Shown one piece after another: positions 42,094 to 51,206 of a DNA stretch of 64,000 bases. Under the pieces are notes generated by a model, which saw only the letters and a program-made list of their open reading frames with translations, was not told the origin of the DNA and did no database searches. The DNA comes from Nakamurella sp040546275 (GTDB lineage Bacteria; Actinomycetota; Actinomycetes; Mycobacteriales; Nakamurellaceae), in assembly GCF_040546275.1 (NCBI RefSeq), contig NZ_JBEPNO010000020.1:1-64000 (forward strand), given 5' to 3'. Made by a program: the position numbers and the translations under genes. Position 1 is the first letter of the stretch. The number at the start of each line of letters is the position of its first letter.

Positions 42094-43452
42094 ATGGCCA
42101 CGGTGAACCGGACGCGACTGGGTGAACTGCATGCGCGGGAACGGCAACGTTTCGACCGCGACCATCCGCGATCGGCAGATCTTGCACGCCGGGCCGGCGC
42201 TCACATGCAGGGCGGCGTGCCGATGAGCTGGATGGTGAAGTGGCCCGGCGACTTCCCGGTCTTCGTCGAATCGGCTGCGGGCGCGCATTTCGTCGACGTG
42301 GACGGACTCGAGTACATCGACTTCTGTCTCGGCGACACCGGCGCCATGGCCGGGCATTCGCCGGCGGCAACGGTCGCGGCGGTGCATGCACAACTCGACC
42401 GAGGGATCACCACCATGCTGCCGACCGCTGATGCGATCACCGTGTCGGCAGAGTTGGCCCGCCGCTTCGGCCTTCCGCTCTGGCAGTTCACCCTGACGGC
42501 GACCGACGCGAACCGTCATGCCATCCGGTACGCCCGCGTGGTGACCGGCCGCCGGAAGATCGTGGTCCACAATTTCTGCTACCACGGGTCCGTCGACGAG
42601 GCGTTCGCCACGCTGGATGCGGACGGGCGCACCGTTGATCGCCGGTCCAACATCGGGCCACCGGTACCGACGTCGGAGACGACCATCGTCGTCGAGTTCA
42701 ACGACATCGAGGCCATGGCGATGGCCCTGGCCACCGGCGAGGTCGCCGCTGTCCTGCTGGAACCGGCGCTGACGAATATCGGCATCGTGCTGCCGGATCC
42801 CGGCTACCTGGAGGCCGTCCGGGAGCTGACCCGGAAGGACGGCGTCCTGCTGATCAACGACGAGACCCACACCATCTGCGCCGGCCCGGGCGGCTACACC
42901 GGGCTCGCGGGCCTCGACCCCGACCTGTTGGTGATCGGGAAGTCGATCGGCGGCGGAATCGCCTGCGGCACCTTCGGTATGACGGCGGAGCTGGCCGCCC
43001 GCATCGAGGAACTGGTGCCCTTGGAGGACATCGACGTCGGCGGGATCGGCGGGACGCTGGCCGGCAACGGACTGTCGATGGCCGCCATGGCAGCAACCCT
43101 GCGCAACGTCCTGACCGACGACGCGTTCGCCCGGATGATCCCGCTCGCCGACCGATGGGCCGACGGTGTGCAGGCAGGAATCGATGCGGCGCATGCACCC
43201 TGGCACGTCACCCGGCTCGGATGCCGGGCGGAGTATGGCTTCTCGACAGAGCTACCGGTGAACGGCTCGGAGGCGGCCGCGGCCGACGACTTCGAACTCC
43301 AGCAGTTGCTGCACCTCTACGCCCTGAACCGCGGCATTCTGCTGACGCCGTTCCACAACATGGCGCTGATGTGCCCGGCCACCACCGAGGCCGACGTCGA
43401 CGCCCATACCGCCATGTTCGCCGAGCTCTGCGCGGAGCTCTTCAGCGCCTGA
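42094..43452 (+). CDS. Class III PLP aminotransferase, GSA-aminomutase-like
   Basis: 452 residues. The fold-type I class III pattern is clear: VDVDGLEYIDFCLGDTGAMAGHSPAATVAA, a PLP phosphate-site region LTATDANRHAIRYARVVTG, the Asp segment LLINDETHTICAGPGGYT, and LLVIGKSIGGGIACGTFG with the PLP lysine. It most resembles glutamate-1-semialdehyde aminomutase-like transaminases. Convergent with the agmatinase fusion and near the polyamine genes, it could act on a polyamine-derived substrate, an inference. ATG 42094 follows AGGA by 8 bases. Confidence 0.85.
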   Translation: MATVNRTRLGELHARERQRFDRDHPRSADLARRAGAHMQGGVPMSWMVKWPGDFPVFVESAAGAHFVDVDGLEYIDFCLGDTGAMAGHSPAATVAAVHAQLDRGITTMLPTADAITVSAELARRFGLPLWQFTLTATDANRHAIRYARVVTGRRKIVVHNFCYHGSVDEAFATLDADGRTVDRRSNIGPPVPTSETTIVVEFNDIEAMAMALATGEVAAVLLEPALTNIGIVLPDPGYLEAVRELTRKDGVLLINDETHTICAGPGGYTGLAGLDPDLLVIGKSIGGGIACGTFGMTAELAARIEELVPLEDIDVGGIGGTLAGNGLSMAAMAATLRNVLTDDAFARMIPLADRWADGVQAGIDAAHAPWHVTRLGCRAEYGFSTELPVNGSEAAAADDFELQQLLHLYALNRGILLTPFHNMALMCPATTEADVDAHTAMFAELCAELFSA

Positions 43453-43481
43453 GGCCGAATGCCCGCGAGGCCCGCGCGCCC

Positions 43482-43565
43482 GCGCATATGGAACGTACCG
43501 TTTCGCGACCTCGGAGGCGGAAAACGGACAGTTCCGTATGCGCCGGGCATTCCTGTATGCGCCGA
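43482..43565. repeat. Intergenic hairpin repeat, family B copy 2
   Basis: The arms GCGCATATGGAAC (43482-43494) and GTTCCGTATGCGC (43531-43543) pair over 13 bases with one G-T wobble. The tail to 43565 is nearly identical to that of the copy at 15682-15765. The spacing between outer arm ends is 62 bases in both copies. It lies between convergent genes. Confidence 0.85.
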
Positions 43566-43573
43566 AAGGGGGG

Positions 43574-45955
43574 CTACAGGGCGCGGCTGTGGGGGGCGTC
43601 GGGGGCGGTGCCGGTCTTCGGGCGGACCGGCTGCGGGTGCGGGTCGCCGGGCTTGGTCGGCGCGGGGCCGGTGTCACGGGCCCCGCCCGCATCCAGCGCC
43701 GCCGGACCCTGCTCCCGCATGCCCCACGGCGAGCCGTACTCGGTGAGGAGCGTCAGGAACGGCACCGCGTCGAAGGCTTCCGGGCCGAGTACACCCGCAC
43801 CCGACCAGGCCCCGCGTGCGATCAGCTCCATCGCAACCACCGGGCACACCGCGGTCTGCCAGACCACGGCCTGCGAGTGGTACTCCCTCATCGACCACTC
43901 GTTGTCGACCACGTGGTAGAGGTACACCTCGCGAGGGTTGCCCTGCTTGTCCAGACCCTTGATCCACGTTCCGGCACAGGTCTTCCCGTGCATCTTGTCG
44001 CCGAGGGTGGCCGGGTCGGGCAGCAGCGCGGCGATGACGTCACGGGGCGACACCATCACCGAGCCGACCTGCAGCCGCTCCGCGGAGTCGATCCCCAGCT
44101 TGCGTTGCAGTTTGAGCATCTCGATGAACTCCTGGCCGAGCCCGTACTTGAACGTCACCCGGCCGGCGTCCAGCCAGCGCGGGATCAGCAGCACCTCCTC
44201 GTGCTCCACGTTCACGCACTCGACGGGCCCGATGCCCTCCGGGAAGTCGAAGACCTCCGGCTCGGAGAACGGGGCGGTGGTGAACCACCCTCGATCCTTC
44301 TCGTAGACGATCGGCGGGTTCAGGCACTCCTCGATGGTGGTCCAGATCGAGAACGTCGGAGCGAAATCGTATCCCTCGACCTGCAGGTTGCCTCCGTCGC
44401 GGACGCCGATCTCCTCGATCGAGGAGAACAGGTGGTCCGAGGCGTACTTGGCGAAGACATCGGACAGTCCCGGCTCGACACCCATGCCCACCAGGGCGAT
44501 CCGGTCGGCGGCCTCCCACTCCGAGGCCATCGCGAACTGCTCGTCGCCGAGCATGATGCCCGGGGTGTTGAACGGGTCGGTCGGGTGCGGGTGCGACAGC
44601 GACATCGCCATGTCGATGTAGTGCGCCCTGCCCTGCAGCGCCGCGTTGAACAGCGGCATGACGAACCGCGGATCGGTGGCGTTGAGCAGCAGGTCGCACC
44701 GGTAGCGGGTCAGCAGGCCGACCACGTCGTCGAGCTTGGTGGCGTCCACCTGGGCCGGGATGAACCGCCCGTCGCCGACGATCTCGCAGGTCTGCTGGGC
44801 CTTGGACAGGTCGTAGTCGGCCACCACCATGGCCTCGATGTATTCGCGCTTGGCCGCCGTGGCGACCACCGCGGACCCGACGCCGCCGGCGCCGACGAGC
44901 AGCACCCGCAGTTTCCCGCTGGCCGACCGCACGGGCGCCAGGCTACGACCGGACAGCACCGGCACCGACTCGTCCCAGGTGGTGCCCTCCGCCTCGTCCG
45001 CACGTCGCCGGGCGATGCCCGAGAGTGTCTCCAGGACAACACGGTTGCCCAGCATCGCGGTCACATCGGCATGGTCGTACGGCGGCGCCACCTCGACGAT
45101 CTCCAGCCCGACCAGCTTGGTCTCGCGGCCGATCCGGCGGACGGCGTCCAGGAGCTCGCGGGCGGTCAGTCCGCCGGGCTCCGGAGTGCCGGTGCCCGGG
45201 GCCATTCCTGGGTCGACCACGTCGATGTCGACGGACAGGAAGACGCCGTCGGTGTCCTGCGAGGCCAGGGCGATGGCCTCCGTCAGCACCTCGGTGAGGC
45301 CACGCCGCTGGATCTCGGCCATCTCGAAACCGCGCATGCCCTGATCGGCCATCCAGGCCAGTTCCGGTGGCTCGGGCCAGTACCCGCGGAGACCGATCTG
45401 GAAGAACTTGCTGCCCTTGACGGCTCCCGATTCGATGACCCGGCGCATCGGCAGACCGTGCCCGTACAGCGAGCCGAACTGGATGTCTCCGGTGTCGGCA
45501 TGCGCGTCGAAGTGGATGACGGCGATCCGGCCGTAGCCGAAATGCTCGGCAAGGCCGGTGATGTCGGCCATCGCGACGGTGTGGTCACCACCGAGGACGA
45601 TCGGGATCTTGTCGGCCTTCGCGAGCTGGGTGATGACGTCCTGCAGCGCCCTCAGCGAGCGGATCGTCTCCGTCGGCGCCATCTCGACGTCGCCGGCATC
45701 GACCACGCCCAGGTCCAGCAGCGGGTCGACCCGCAACGACAGGTGCGGTCGGGAACCGGTGTGCTCCGAGTAGTCGACGGTCCGCAGCGCCATCGGGCCC
45801 ATCCGCGCGCCGGAGCGGTAGGAGGTGCCCGAGTCGTACGGGGCGCCGACGATCACCGCCGACGCCGAGGCATAGGTCGACGGATCGGACAGGTCGCAGC
45901 GCGGAACCCCGGTGAAGGTGACATCGGGGCCGTACATTGCGCCGTAGCGCGCCAT
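43574..45955 (-). CDS. Agmatinase fused to saccharopine-dehydrogenase-family protein
   Basis: 793 residues, two enzymes in one chain. Residues 1-340 are a complete ureohydrolase with manganese motifs GGDH (122-125), DAHAD (150-154) and SVDIDVVDPG (241-250), as in agmatinase, which cleaves agmatine to putrescine and urea. From 349 a Rossmann domain starts (LLVGAGGVGSAV) and continues as a saccharopine-dehydrogenase/carboxynorspermidine-synthase-like reductase, with MGVEPGLSDVFAKYA at 491-505 and a normal C-terminal catalytic domain. The last 35 residues are Pro-rich. The ATG at 45955 has AGGAGAG upstream. A fused pair could pass putrescine straight to a condensing or cleaving dehydrogenase; that is inferred. 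Confidence 0.9.
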   Translation of the reverse strand: MARYGAMYGPDVTFTGVPRCDLSDPSTYASASAVIVGAPYDSGTSYRSGARMGPMALRTVDYSEHTGSRPHLSLRVDPLLDLGVVDAGDVEMAPTETIRSLRALQDVITQLAKADKIPIVLGGDHTVAMADITGLAEHFGYGRIAVIHFDAHADTGDIQFGSLYGHGLPMRRVIESGAVKGSKFFQIGLRGYWPEPPELAWMADQGMRGFEMAEIQRRGLTEVLTEAIALASQDTDGVFLSVDIDVVDPGMAPGTGTPEPGGLTARELLDAVRRIGRETKLVGLEIVEVAPPYDHADVTAMLGNRVVLETLSGIARRRADEAEGTTWDESVPVLSGRSLAPVRSASGKLRVLLVGAGGVGSAVVATAAKREYIEAMVVADYDLSKAQQTCEIVGDGRFIPAQVDATKLDDVVGLLTRYRCDLLLNATDPRFVMPLFNAALQGRAHYIDMAMSLSHPHPTDPFNTPGIMLGDEQFAMASEWEAADRIALVGMGVEPGLSDVFAKYASDHLFSSIEEIGVRDGGNLQVEGYDFAPTFSIWTTIEECLNPPIVYEKDRGWFTTAPFSEPEVFDFPEGIGPVECVNVEHEEVLLIPRWLDAGRVTFKYGLGQEFIEMLKLQRKLGIDSAERLQVGSVMVSPRDVIAALLPDPATLGDKMHGKTCAGTWIKGLDKQGNPREVYLYHVVDNEWSMREYHSQAVVWQTAVCPVVAMELIARGAWSGAGVLGPEAFDAVPFLTLLTEYGSPWGMREQGPAALDAGGARDTGPAPTKPGDPHPQPVRPKTGTAPDAPHSRAL

Positions 45956-46179
45956 GGGGATCAACTCTCCTGCTAGTGGTGGTGCCATCCGGCGGGGTGC
46001 CGGACCTGAGATGTTCGCTTTCGTCTGTCAGCTTCGCTGCGCGCACAACGATCGGCAAGCTGCGTGATCGCTCGCACAACGGATGACCGCAATCCGTCGT
46101 CCGGACGGTTCAATCGTTCCCCCGCCCGCAACGCACCGAGCAAACCGCCGTGCTGCAGCACGAGCCGGCGAAGGTCCTG
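45956..46179. other. Gap between agmatinase fusion and FAD oxidoreductase
   Basis: 224 bases with no convincing gene. It probably holds the promoter and leader of the fusion gene; no clear -35/-10 pair was identified. Confidence 0.4.
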
Positions 46180-47610
46180 TCACGAGTCGAAGCCGAGCCC
46201 GAACCGGTCGAGGGAGCGGAGCCAGAGGTTGCGGTGCCCGGCCCGCGCATCGGCCCGCGCCGCTGACCACCGCGTCAGGTTGATGACACCCGACCGCAGC
46301 GGCTCGGGCGGGAACGGCACCGGCTTGGCCCGGACGGTGTTCAGCGACGTCAACTCGGTCTTCTCGCCCGACAGAAGGTCCAGCATCACCTGGGCCCCGA
46401 AGCGGGTGGCCCCGACCCCGAGACCGGTGTAACCCGTTGCGTAGGCGACCTTTCCGCCGTAGCCGGTGCCGAAGAACGGGAAGAAGCGGGAGCAGGTGTC
46501 GATCACCCCGCCCCAGGTGTGGGTGAAGCGGAGGCCCTCCAGCTGCGGGAACGTCGCGAAGAAGTGCTCCGACAACAGCTTGAACGTCTCCGGCCGCTGG
46601 TCGAGCGACGCATCGATCCGGTTGCCGTAGTGGTAGATCACGTCGTAACCGCCCCACAGGATGCAGTTGTCGTCCGTCAGCCGGTAGTAGTGGAACTGGT
46701 TGCCGGCGTCGCTGACACCCTGCCGGCCCTTCCAGCCGATGGTGTCCATCTGCGCGTCGGTGAGCGGTTCGGTGGCCATCGCGTAGTCGTAGACCGGAAC
46801 CACGTACGGCCGGACCCGCTTGAGCAGCGACGGAAAAGCGTTGGTGCCCAACGCAACGCGGTCCGCACGCAGGGTACCGTGCGGGGTGGTCAGCACCATC
46901 TCGCGGCCGTCGCGGGCCATCCCCTGCACGTGGGTGTTCTCGTGGATCTTCACCCCGAGCAACTCGCACGCATCGGCGAGACCCCAGACCAGACGGGCCG
47001 GATCGACCAGCACCGTCTTGTCGCGGCCGTTCACCGAACCGAGGTAGGTCGGCGAGTTCACCAGCGCCCTGGTCCCGGCCTGGTCGAGAAGCTCTGCCTC
47101 GTCACCGAAGTCGAGCATCCGCTCGTAATCCGCGGCCAGGTCACCGATCTGGTAGCTCTCGGTGGCAACCTTGAGCTCACCGGTCTTCTCGAGTTTGCAA
47201 TCGATCCCGAAGTCCTCGATGGTCTTCACGATCCCGGCGAGATTGTCGCGGCCGCGGCGTTCCAGCCGCGGCATGTCCTCCGGGTACCAGTCCATCCCGT
47301 TGGCCTGGCCGTGCGTCAGGGAAGCGGAGCAGAAACCGCCGTTCCGACCGGAAGCCGCCCACCCCAGGGTCTTTCCCTCCAGCACCACCACCTCGCGCGA
47401 GGGGTCCTCCTGCTTGGCCAGTAGTGCCGTCCAGAGTCCGGAGTATCCACCCCCGATGACGGCGAGGGCGGTACGGGACGATCCGGTCAACCGCTCGCGC
47501 GGCTCCGGGGCATCGACGTCATCGAGCCACCAGCAGATGGGCTCGGAGTCGGACAGGGAGTCGCGGACGGCCTTGGATCTGGCGCGGCCGGCGGGAAGCA
47601 GAGGAGACAT
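46180..47610 (-). CDS. FAD-dependent amine oxidoreductase (PuuB/DAO-like)
   Basis: 476 residues of the glycine/D-amino-acid oxidase (DAO) family. The FAD motif is LAVIGGGYSGLWTALLAKQEDPSREVVVLEGKTLGWAASGRNGGFCSASL (about 48-98), and the C-terminal part is GYGGKVAYATGYTGLGVGATRFGAQVMLDLL. The WAASGRNGG signature is typical of gamma-glutamylputrescine oxidase and related enzymes. In this operon it should oxidise putrescine or a derivative to an aldehyde for the dehydrogenase upstream. It starts 6 bases after the small ORF at 47617-47757. Confidence 0.88.
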   Translation of the reverse strand: MSPLLPAGRARSKAVRDSLSDSEPICWWLDDVDAPEPRERLTGSSRTALAVIGGGYSGLWTALLAKQEDPSREVVVLEGKTLGWAASGRNGGFCSASLTHGQANGMDWYPEDMPRLERRGRDNLAGIVKTIEDFGIDCKLEKTGELKVATESYQIGDLAADYERMLDFGDEAELLDQAGTRALVNSPTYLGSVNGRDKTVLVDPARLVWGLADACELLGVKIHENTHVQGMARDGREMVLTTPHGTLRADRVALGTNAFPSLLKRVRPYVVPVYDYAMATEPLTDAQMDTIGWKGRQGVSDAGNQFHYYRLTDDNCILWGGYDVIYHYGNRIDASLDQRPETFKLLSEHFFATFPQLEGLRFTHTWGGVIDTCSRFFPFFGTGYGGKVAYATGYTGLGVGATRFGAQVMLDLLSGEKTELTSLNTVRAKPVPFPPEPLRSGVINLTRWSAARADARAGHRNLWLRSLDRFGLGFDS

Positions 47611-47616
47611 CGCAGA

Positions 47617-47757
47617 TCACCCCTGCTGCGCAGCGTGCGGCAACTTGCGGGAGGTCTCGATGACGGTCCCGGTCTTGCCGTCCCAGATGTCGGACGAGAG
47701 CGACGGACCCCGTGGGTCGGGAACGGGGTCGAGCACGCGAATGGAGGTGTGGATCAT
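47617..47757 (-). CDS. Unknown 46-residue peptide in the polyamine operon
   Basis: A short ORF with a strong ribosome site (GAGGAGAA about 9 bases before the ATG). It lies between the aldehyde dehydrogenase gene and the FAD oxidoreductase gene, and its stop is 6 bases from the next start. The peptide begins MIHTSIRVLDPVPDPRG and ends SRKLPHAAQQG, with an IWDGKTGTVIET middle. It has no signal peptide or membrane helix. I do not recognise it. It could be a small partner protein of the oxidoreductase or a coupling leader. Confidence 0.6.
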   Translation of the reverse strand: MIHTSIRVLDPVPDPRGPSLSSDIWDGKTGTVIETSRKLPHAAQQG

Positions 47758-47893
47758 GACGGTTCGGTTCTCCTCGGATGTGATTCTTCGACGAAAATGG
47801 TTCGGTGAAGCGGATCGGGAGCAGCAGGAAGAAGCGGGCCCGAAGGACAGGACTCCCGGCAGGCCGTCCCCCGGTGAGGGGAGGACGCGCGCG

Positions 47894-49435
47894 TCAGGCC
47901 GGGGGCAGGCCGAAAACGGTGCGGTGCCAGGATTTGCGGCCGATGCCGGTGCGATCCATCGCGACGTGCTTGATCTGCATGTACTCATGCAGGGCGTAGG
48001 TGCTCATGTCCTTACCGAAACCGGATGCTCCGTAGCCGCCGTGCGGCATCTCGGAGAAGATCGGGATGTGATCGTTGATCCACACGGTACCCGCTCGAAG
48101 CTCCGCGGAGGCCCGAAGTGCCCGATGCACGTTGGAGGTCCAGGCCGAGGCGGCCAGCCCGAAGGGTGAATCGTTGGCCAGCGCCAGTGCCTCGTCGTCG
48201 GTGGTGAAGGGAATCACCGTCAGCACCGGCCCGAAGATCTCCTCCTGGACGATCGGGTCGGACTGGGCCACGTTCGTCACCAGGGTCGGCAGCTGCCAGA
48301 ACCCGTGGGCGAGGTCCCAGCCGGCGTGGTCGCTCCCCGGCAGCCCACCCGGCGAGATGATCTTCGCGCCGCGCTGCGCGGCCGCGTTGACCATGCCGAA
48401 GACCTTGTCGCGATGACGCTTGCTCGACAGCGGCCCGATGTCGGTTGCCGGGTCCATCGGATCTCCCATCACCAGGCCGGCAAGCAGATCGGCGATGCCC
48501 GAGACGAAGGCGTCGATGAGCGAGACGTGGACGTAGGCCCTGGTCGCAGCCGTGCAATCCTGCCCGGAGTTGATCAGTGCGCCGGCCACCGCGCCGTGCA
48601 CCGCCGCCTCCAGGTCGGCGTCGTCGAACACCACGAACGGGGCCTTGCCGCCGAGTTCGAGGTGTACCCGGGCGGCCCGCCCTGAGCAGGCGGCCATCAC
48701 CTGACGACCGACGGCGGTCGAGCCGGTGAACGAGACCATGTCGACGTCGGCGTGGGAGACCAGCGCCGATCCCGCGTCCGCACCGGTACCGCTGACGATG
48801 TTGATGACGCCGTCCGGGAGGCCGACGGCGGCGGCCGCCTCGGCGAACATCAAGGAAGTGATCGGGGTTATTTCAGAAGGTTTCAGCACGATGGTGTTCC
48901 CCGCCGCGACGGCCGGCAGGATCTTCCATCCGGCCATCTGCAACGGGTAGTTCCAGGGTGAGATCGACCCGATGACACCGATCGGCTCGCGCCGGATCAT
49001 CGACGTGTGGTCGGGCGAGTACTCCCCCGCCGCGCTGCCCTCGAGCACCCGGGCGGCGCCGGCGAAGAAGGCGGTGTTGTCGATGGTCCCCGGGACGTCG
49101 AAGCCCGAGGACAGCCTGATCGGCTTCCCCGTCTGCGACGTCTCGACCTGGGCCAGTTCCTCCGCCCGGTGCTCCAGCTCCACGGCCAGCTTCGCCAGCA
49201 ACGACGATCGTTCCGCCGGCGTGGTGCGCGACCAGCTGCCGAACGCCTGACGGGCGGCGGCCACGGCTTTCTCGACGTCCGCGGCGGTCCCCAGGGCGTA
49301 GCGGGTCACCTCACGTCCGGTCGCCGGGTTCAGCACCGGGAAGGATTCCCCCGACCCCGGGAGCCACTGACCGTCGATGACGTTCATGGTCACCGCGGCG
49401 GCCGTGCTGGACGACGCGCTCATCGGATAGCTCAC
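47894..49435 (-). CDS. Gamma-aminobutyraldehyde dehydrogenase-type ALDH
   Basis: 513 residues of the aldehyde dehydrogenase superfamily. Substrate/NAD segment GSISPWNYPLQMAGWKILPAVAAGNTIVLKPSEITP (about 150-185), catalytic-Glu motif LELGGKAPFVVFDDADLE (about 262), and catalytic Cys in NSGQDCTAATRAY (about 296). It oxidises 4-aminobutanal, or the gamma-glutamyl form, to GABA in putrescine breakdown. A GTG start at 49435 overlaps the PotC-type stop (GTGA), tying it to the importer genes; ATG 49423 is an alternative. Confidence 0.92.
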   Translation of the reverse strand: MSYPMSASSSTAAAVTMNVIDGQWLPGSGESFPVLNPATGREVTRYALGTAADVEKAVAAARQAFGSWSRTTPAERSSLLAKLAVELEHRAEELAQVETSQTGKPIRLSSGFDVPGTIDNTAFFAGAARVLEGSAAGEYSPDHTSMIRREPIGVIGSISPWNYPLQMAGWKILPAVAAGNTIVLKPSEITPITSLMFAEAAAAVGLPDGVINIVSGTGADAGSALVSHADVDMVSFTGSTAVGRQVMAACSGRAARVHLELGGKAPFVVFDDADLEAAVHGAVAGALINSGQDCTAATRAYVHVSLIDAFVSGIADLLAGLVMGDPMDPATDIGPLSSKRHRDKVFGMVNAAAQRGAKIISPGGLPGSDHAGWDLAHGFWQLPTLVTNVAQSDPIVQEEIFGPVLTVIPFTTDDEALALANDSPFGLAASAWTSNVHRALRASAELRAGTVWINDHIPIFSEMPHGGYGASGFGKDMSTYALHEYMQIKHVAMDRTGIGRKSWHRTVFGLPPA

Positions 49436-50283
49436 CTGTTCCGTCTTGTACTGATGATCCGGCCGATCCCCACCAGGACCAGCGATATCAGCAGCATGCC
49501 CGTTCCGATGACGTTCACCTGCACCGGGAGGGCCCGCTGGTAGGCACCCCAGACGAACATCGGGAAGGTGACGGTCGATCCCGCATTGAAGTTGGTGATG
49601 ATGAAATCGTCGAAGGACAGCGAGAAGCTCAGCAGCGCCGCGGACACGATGCCGGGCATCACCAGCGGCAGGGTGACCCGCAAGAACGTCTGGAACCGGT
49701 TGGCGTACAGGTCCATCGCCGCCTGCTCCAACCGCGGGTCCATCCCGGCCAGGCGGGATTTCACGGTGACGATGACGAAGCTGATGCAGAACATCACGTG
49801 GGCGATGAAGATCGTCAGCTGACCGAGCGGCACTCCGATGTTGATGAACAGCGTCAACAGGGACGAGCCGGCGACGACCTCGGGGGTGGCCATCGGCAGG
49901 AAGATCAGCACGTTGGCGACGGCACGGCCGCGGAACCGGTGCCGTGCCAACCCGAACGCCGCCGTCGTGCCCAGGATCGTCGCGACGAGGGTGGCCAGCA
50001 GCCCGATCTTCAGGCTGACCAGCAGCGAGTCGCAGATCCCGGAGACGTCGCAGGGCGAGGACCAGGCGTCGAACGAGAACCTGACCCAGGTGTAGTTGAA
50101 GCGGCCGTTGGGCTTGTTGAACGAGAACAGCACCACCACGAAGATCGGGACGAAGAGGTAGATCAGCCCGAGAACGCCGAGGAAGGCGACGAAGTGGTCG
50201 CGGATCCAGCCGAAACGGCGGCCCGTCGGCCGGGAAATCGGCGCAGGGGCAGAGGTCCGGGTCTTCTCCAGGATGGCCATCAC
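49432..50283 (-). CDS. potC: Spermidine/putrescine ABC permease (PotC-like)
   Basis: 283 residues, six helices of the binding-protein-dependent permease fold. The conserved cytoplasmic EAA loop is EQAAMDLYANRFQTFLRVTLPLVMPGIVSAALLSFSLSFDDFIITNF. It has the PotC-type N-terminus (FVAFLGVLGLIYLFVPIFVVVLFSFN). It forms the channel with the PotB-like protein. Overlaps at both ends (GTGA with the PotB-like gene, GTGA with the ALDH gene) show that transport and oxidation genes are co-translated. Confidence 0.93.
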   Translation of the reverse strand: MMAILEKTRTSAPAPISRPTGRRFGWIRDHFVAFLGVLGLIYLFVPIFVVVLFSFNKPNGRFNYTWVRFSFDAWSSPCDVSGICDSLLVSLKIGLLATLVATILGTTAAFGLARHRFRGRAVANVLIFLPMATPEVVAGSSLLTLFINIGVPLGQLTIFIAHVMFCISFVIVTVKSRLAGMDPRLEQAAMDLYANRFQTFLRVTLPLVMPGIVSAALLSFSLSFDDFIITNFNAGSTVTFPMFVWGAYQRALPVQVNVIGTGMLLISLVLVGIGRIISTRRNR

Positions 50284-51206
50284 AGCAGGTCGTCCGTTCC
50301 GGCTCGTTTCACGTAGACGCTGACCAGCACCACGATCGCCAGCATCAGTACCAGCGACAGTGCCGCCGCGGACGGATAGTCCCGTTGCTGCAACGCCAAC
50401 GAGTCGATGACGTTGCCCGTCATCGTCTCCGACGTCGAGCCGAGGAACTGCTGGTTGACGTAGTCACCGGCCGCCGGGATGAAGGTGAGCAGGGTGCCGC
50501 CCACCACCCCCGGCAGCGACAACGGCCAGGTGATCTTCCAGAAACTGCTCCACGAGTTGGCGTACAGATCACCGGAGGCCTGCAGCAGTCCCGGATCGAT
50601 CTTCTCCAGCGAGGTGTAGAGCGGGAGCGTCATGAACGGCAGGAAGTTGTACGTCAGACCGAGGACGACGGCGATCGGGGTGGCCAGCAGGCGGCCTTCC
50701 GTGATCCCCAGCCAGTCGGTCAGATGCATCAGCCCGGTGGACTTCATGATGTCGACCACCCAGCCCTGGTCGGCCAGGATCTGGCGCCAGGCCAGGGTTC
50801 TGATCAGAAAGCTGGTGAAGAACGGCGCGATCACCAGGGCCAGCATCAGGTTTCGGTAGCGGCCGGCCTTGATCGCGATGGTGTAGGCCAGCGGGTAGGC
50901 GATGAGCAGTGCGAGAAGGGTGGCCACCGCGGCGAAGACGAAGGAGCGGGCGAACTGCGGCCAGTACTGCGTGATGACGTCGCCGTAGGTGGCCCAGTGC
51001 CAGGTCAGCGCGTAGCCGTCCTCGAGGGAGCCGGTCTGCAGCGAGGTCGAGGCGAGCGTCAGGGTGGGCAGGACGTAGAAGACGATCAGCGCGAGAAAGG
51101 CGGGCAGCAGCAGGAAGTACGGGGTCAGCTTCCGACCGGACTTCTCCGGGGGCGGCTCCGGGGTCCTGGCCCCTCCGGAGACTCCCGCCGCCGCAACCAC
51201 ACTCAC
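50280..51206 (-). CDS. potB: Spermidine/putrescine ABC permease (PotB-like)
   Basis: 308 residues, six helices. The first helix is YFLLLPAFLALIVFYVLPTLTLAST, and the coupling loop is LLQASGDLYANSWSSFWKITWPLSLPGVVGGTLLTFIPAAGDYVN. This matches the PotB/PotH group. It overlaps the ATPase gene and the PotC-like gene by 4 bases each. Confidence 0.93.
   Translation of the reverse strand: MSVVAAAGVSGGARTPEPPPEKSGRKLTPYFLLLPAFLALIVFYVLPTLTLASTSLQTGSLEDGYALTWHWATYGDVITQYWPQFARSFVFAAVATLLALLIAYPLAYTIAIKAGRYRNLMLALVIAPFFTSFLIRTLAWRQILADQGWVVDIMKSTGLMHLTDWLGITEGRLLATPIAVVLGLTYNFLPFMTLPLYTSLEKIDPGLLQASGDLYANSWSSFWKITWPLSLPGVVGGTLLTFIPAAGDYVNQQFLGSTSETMTGNVIDSLALQQRDYPSAAALSLVLMLAIVVLVSVYVKRAGTDDLL

Noticed and set aside
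43538..45976. An 812-codon open frame on the plus strand opposite the agmatinase fusion
   Set aside because: It is antisense to a protein with clear catalytic motifs, has Arg/His/Gly-rich composition typical of high-GC shadow frames, and starts inside the family B repeat.
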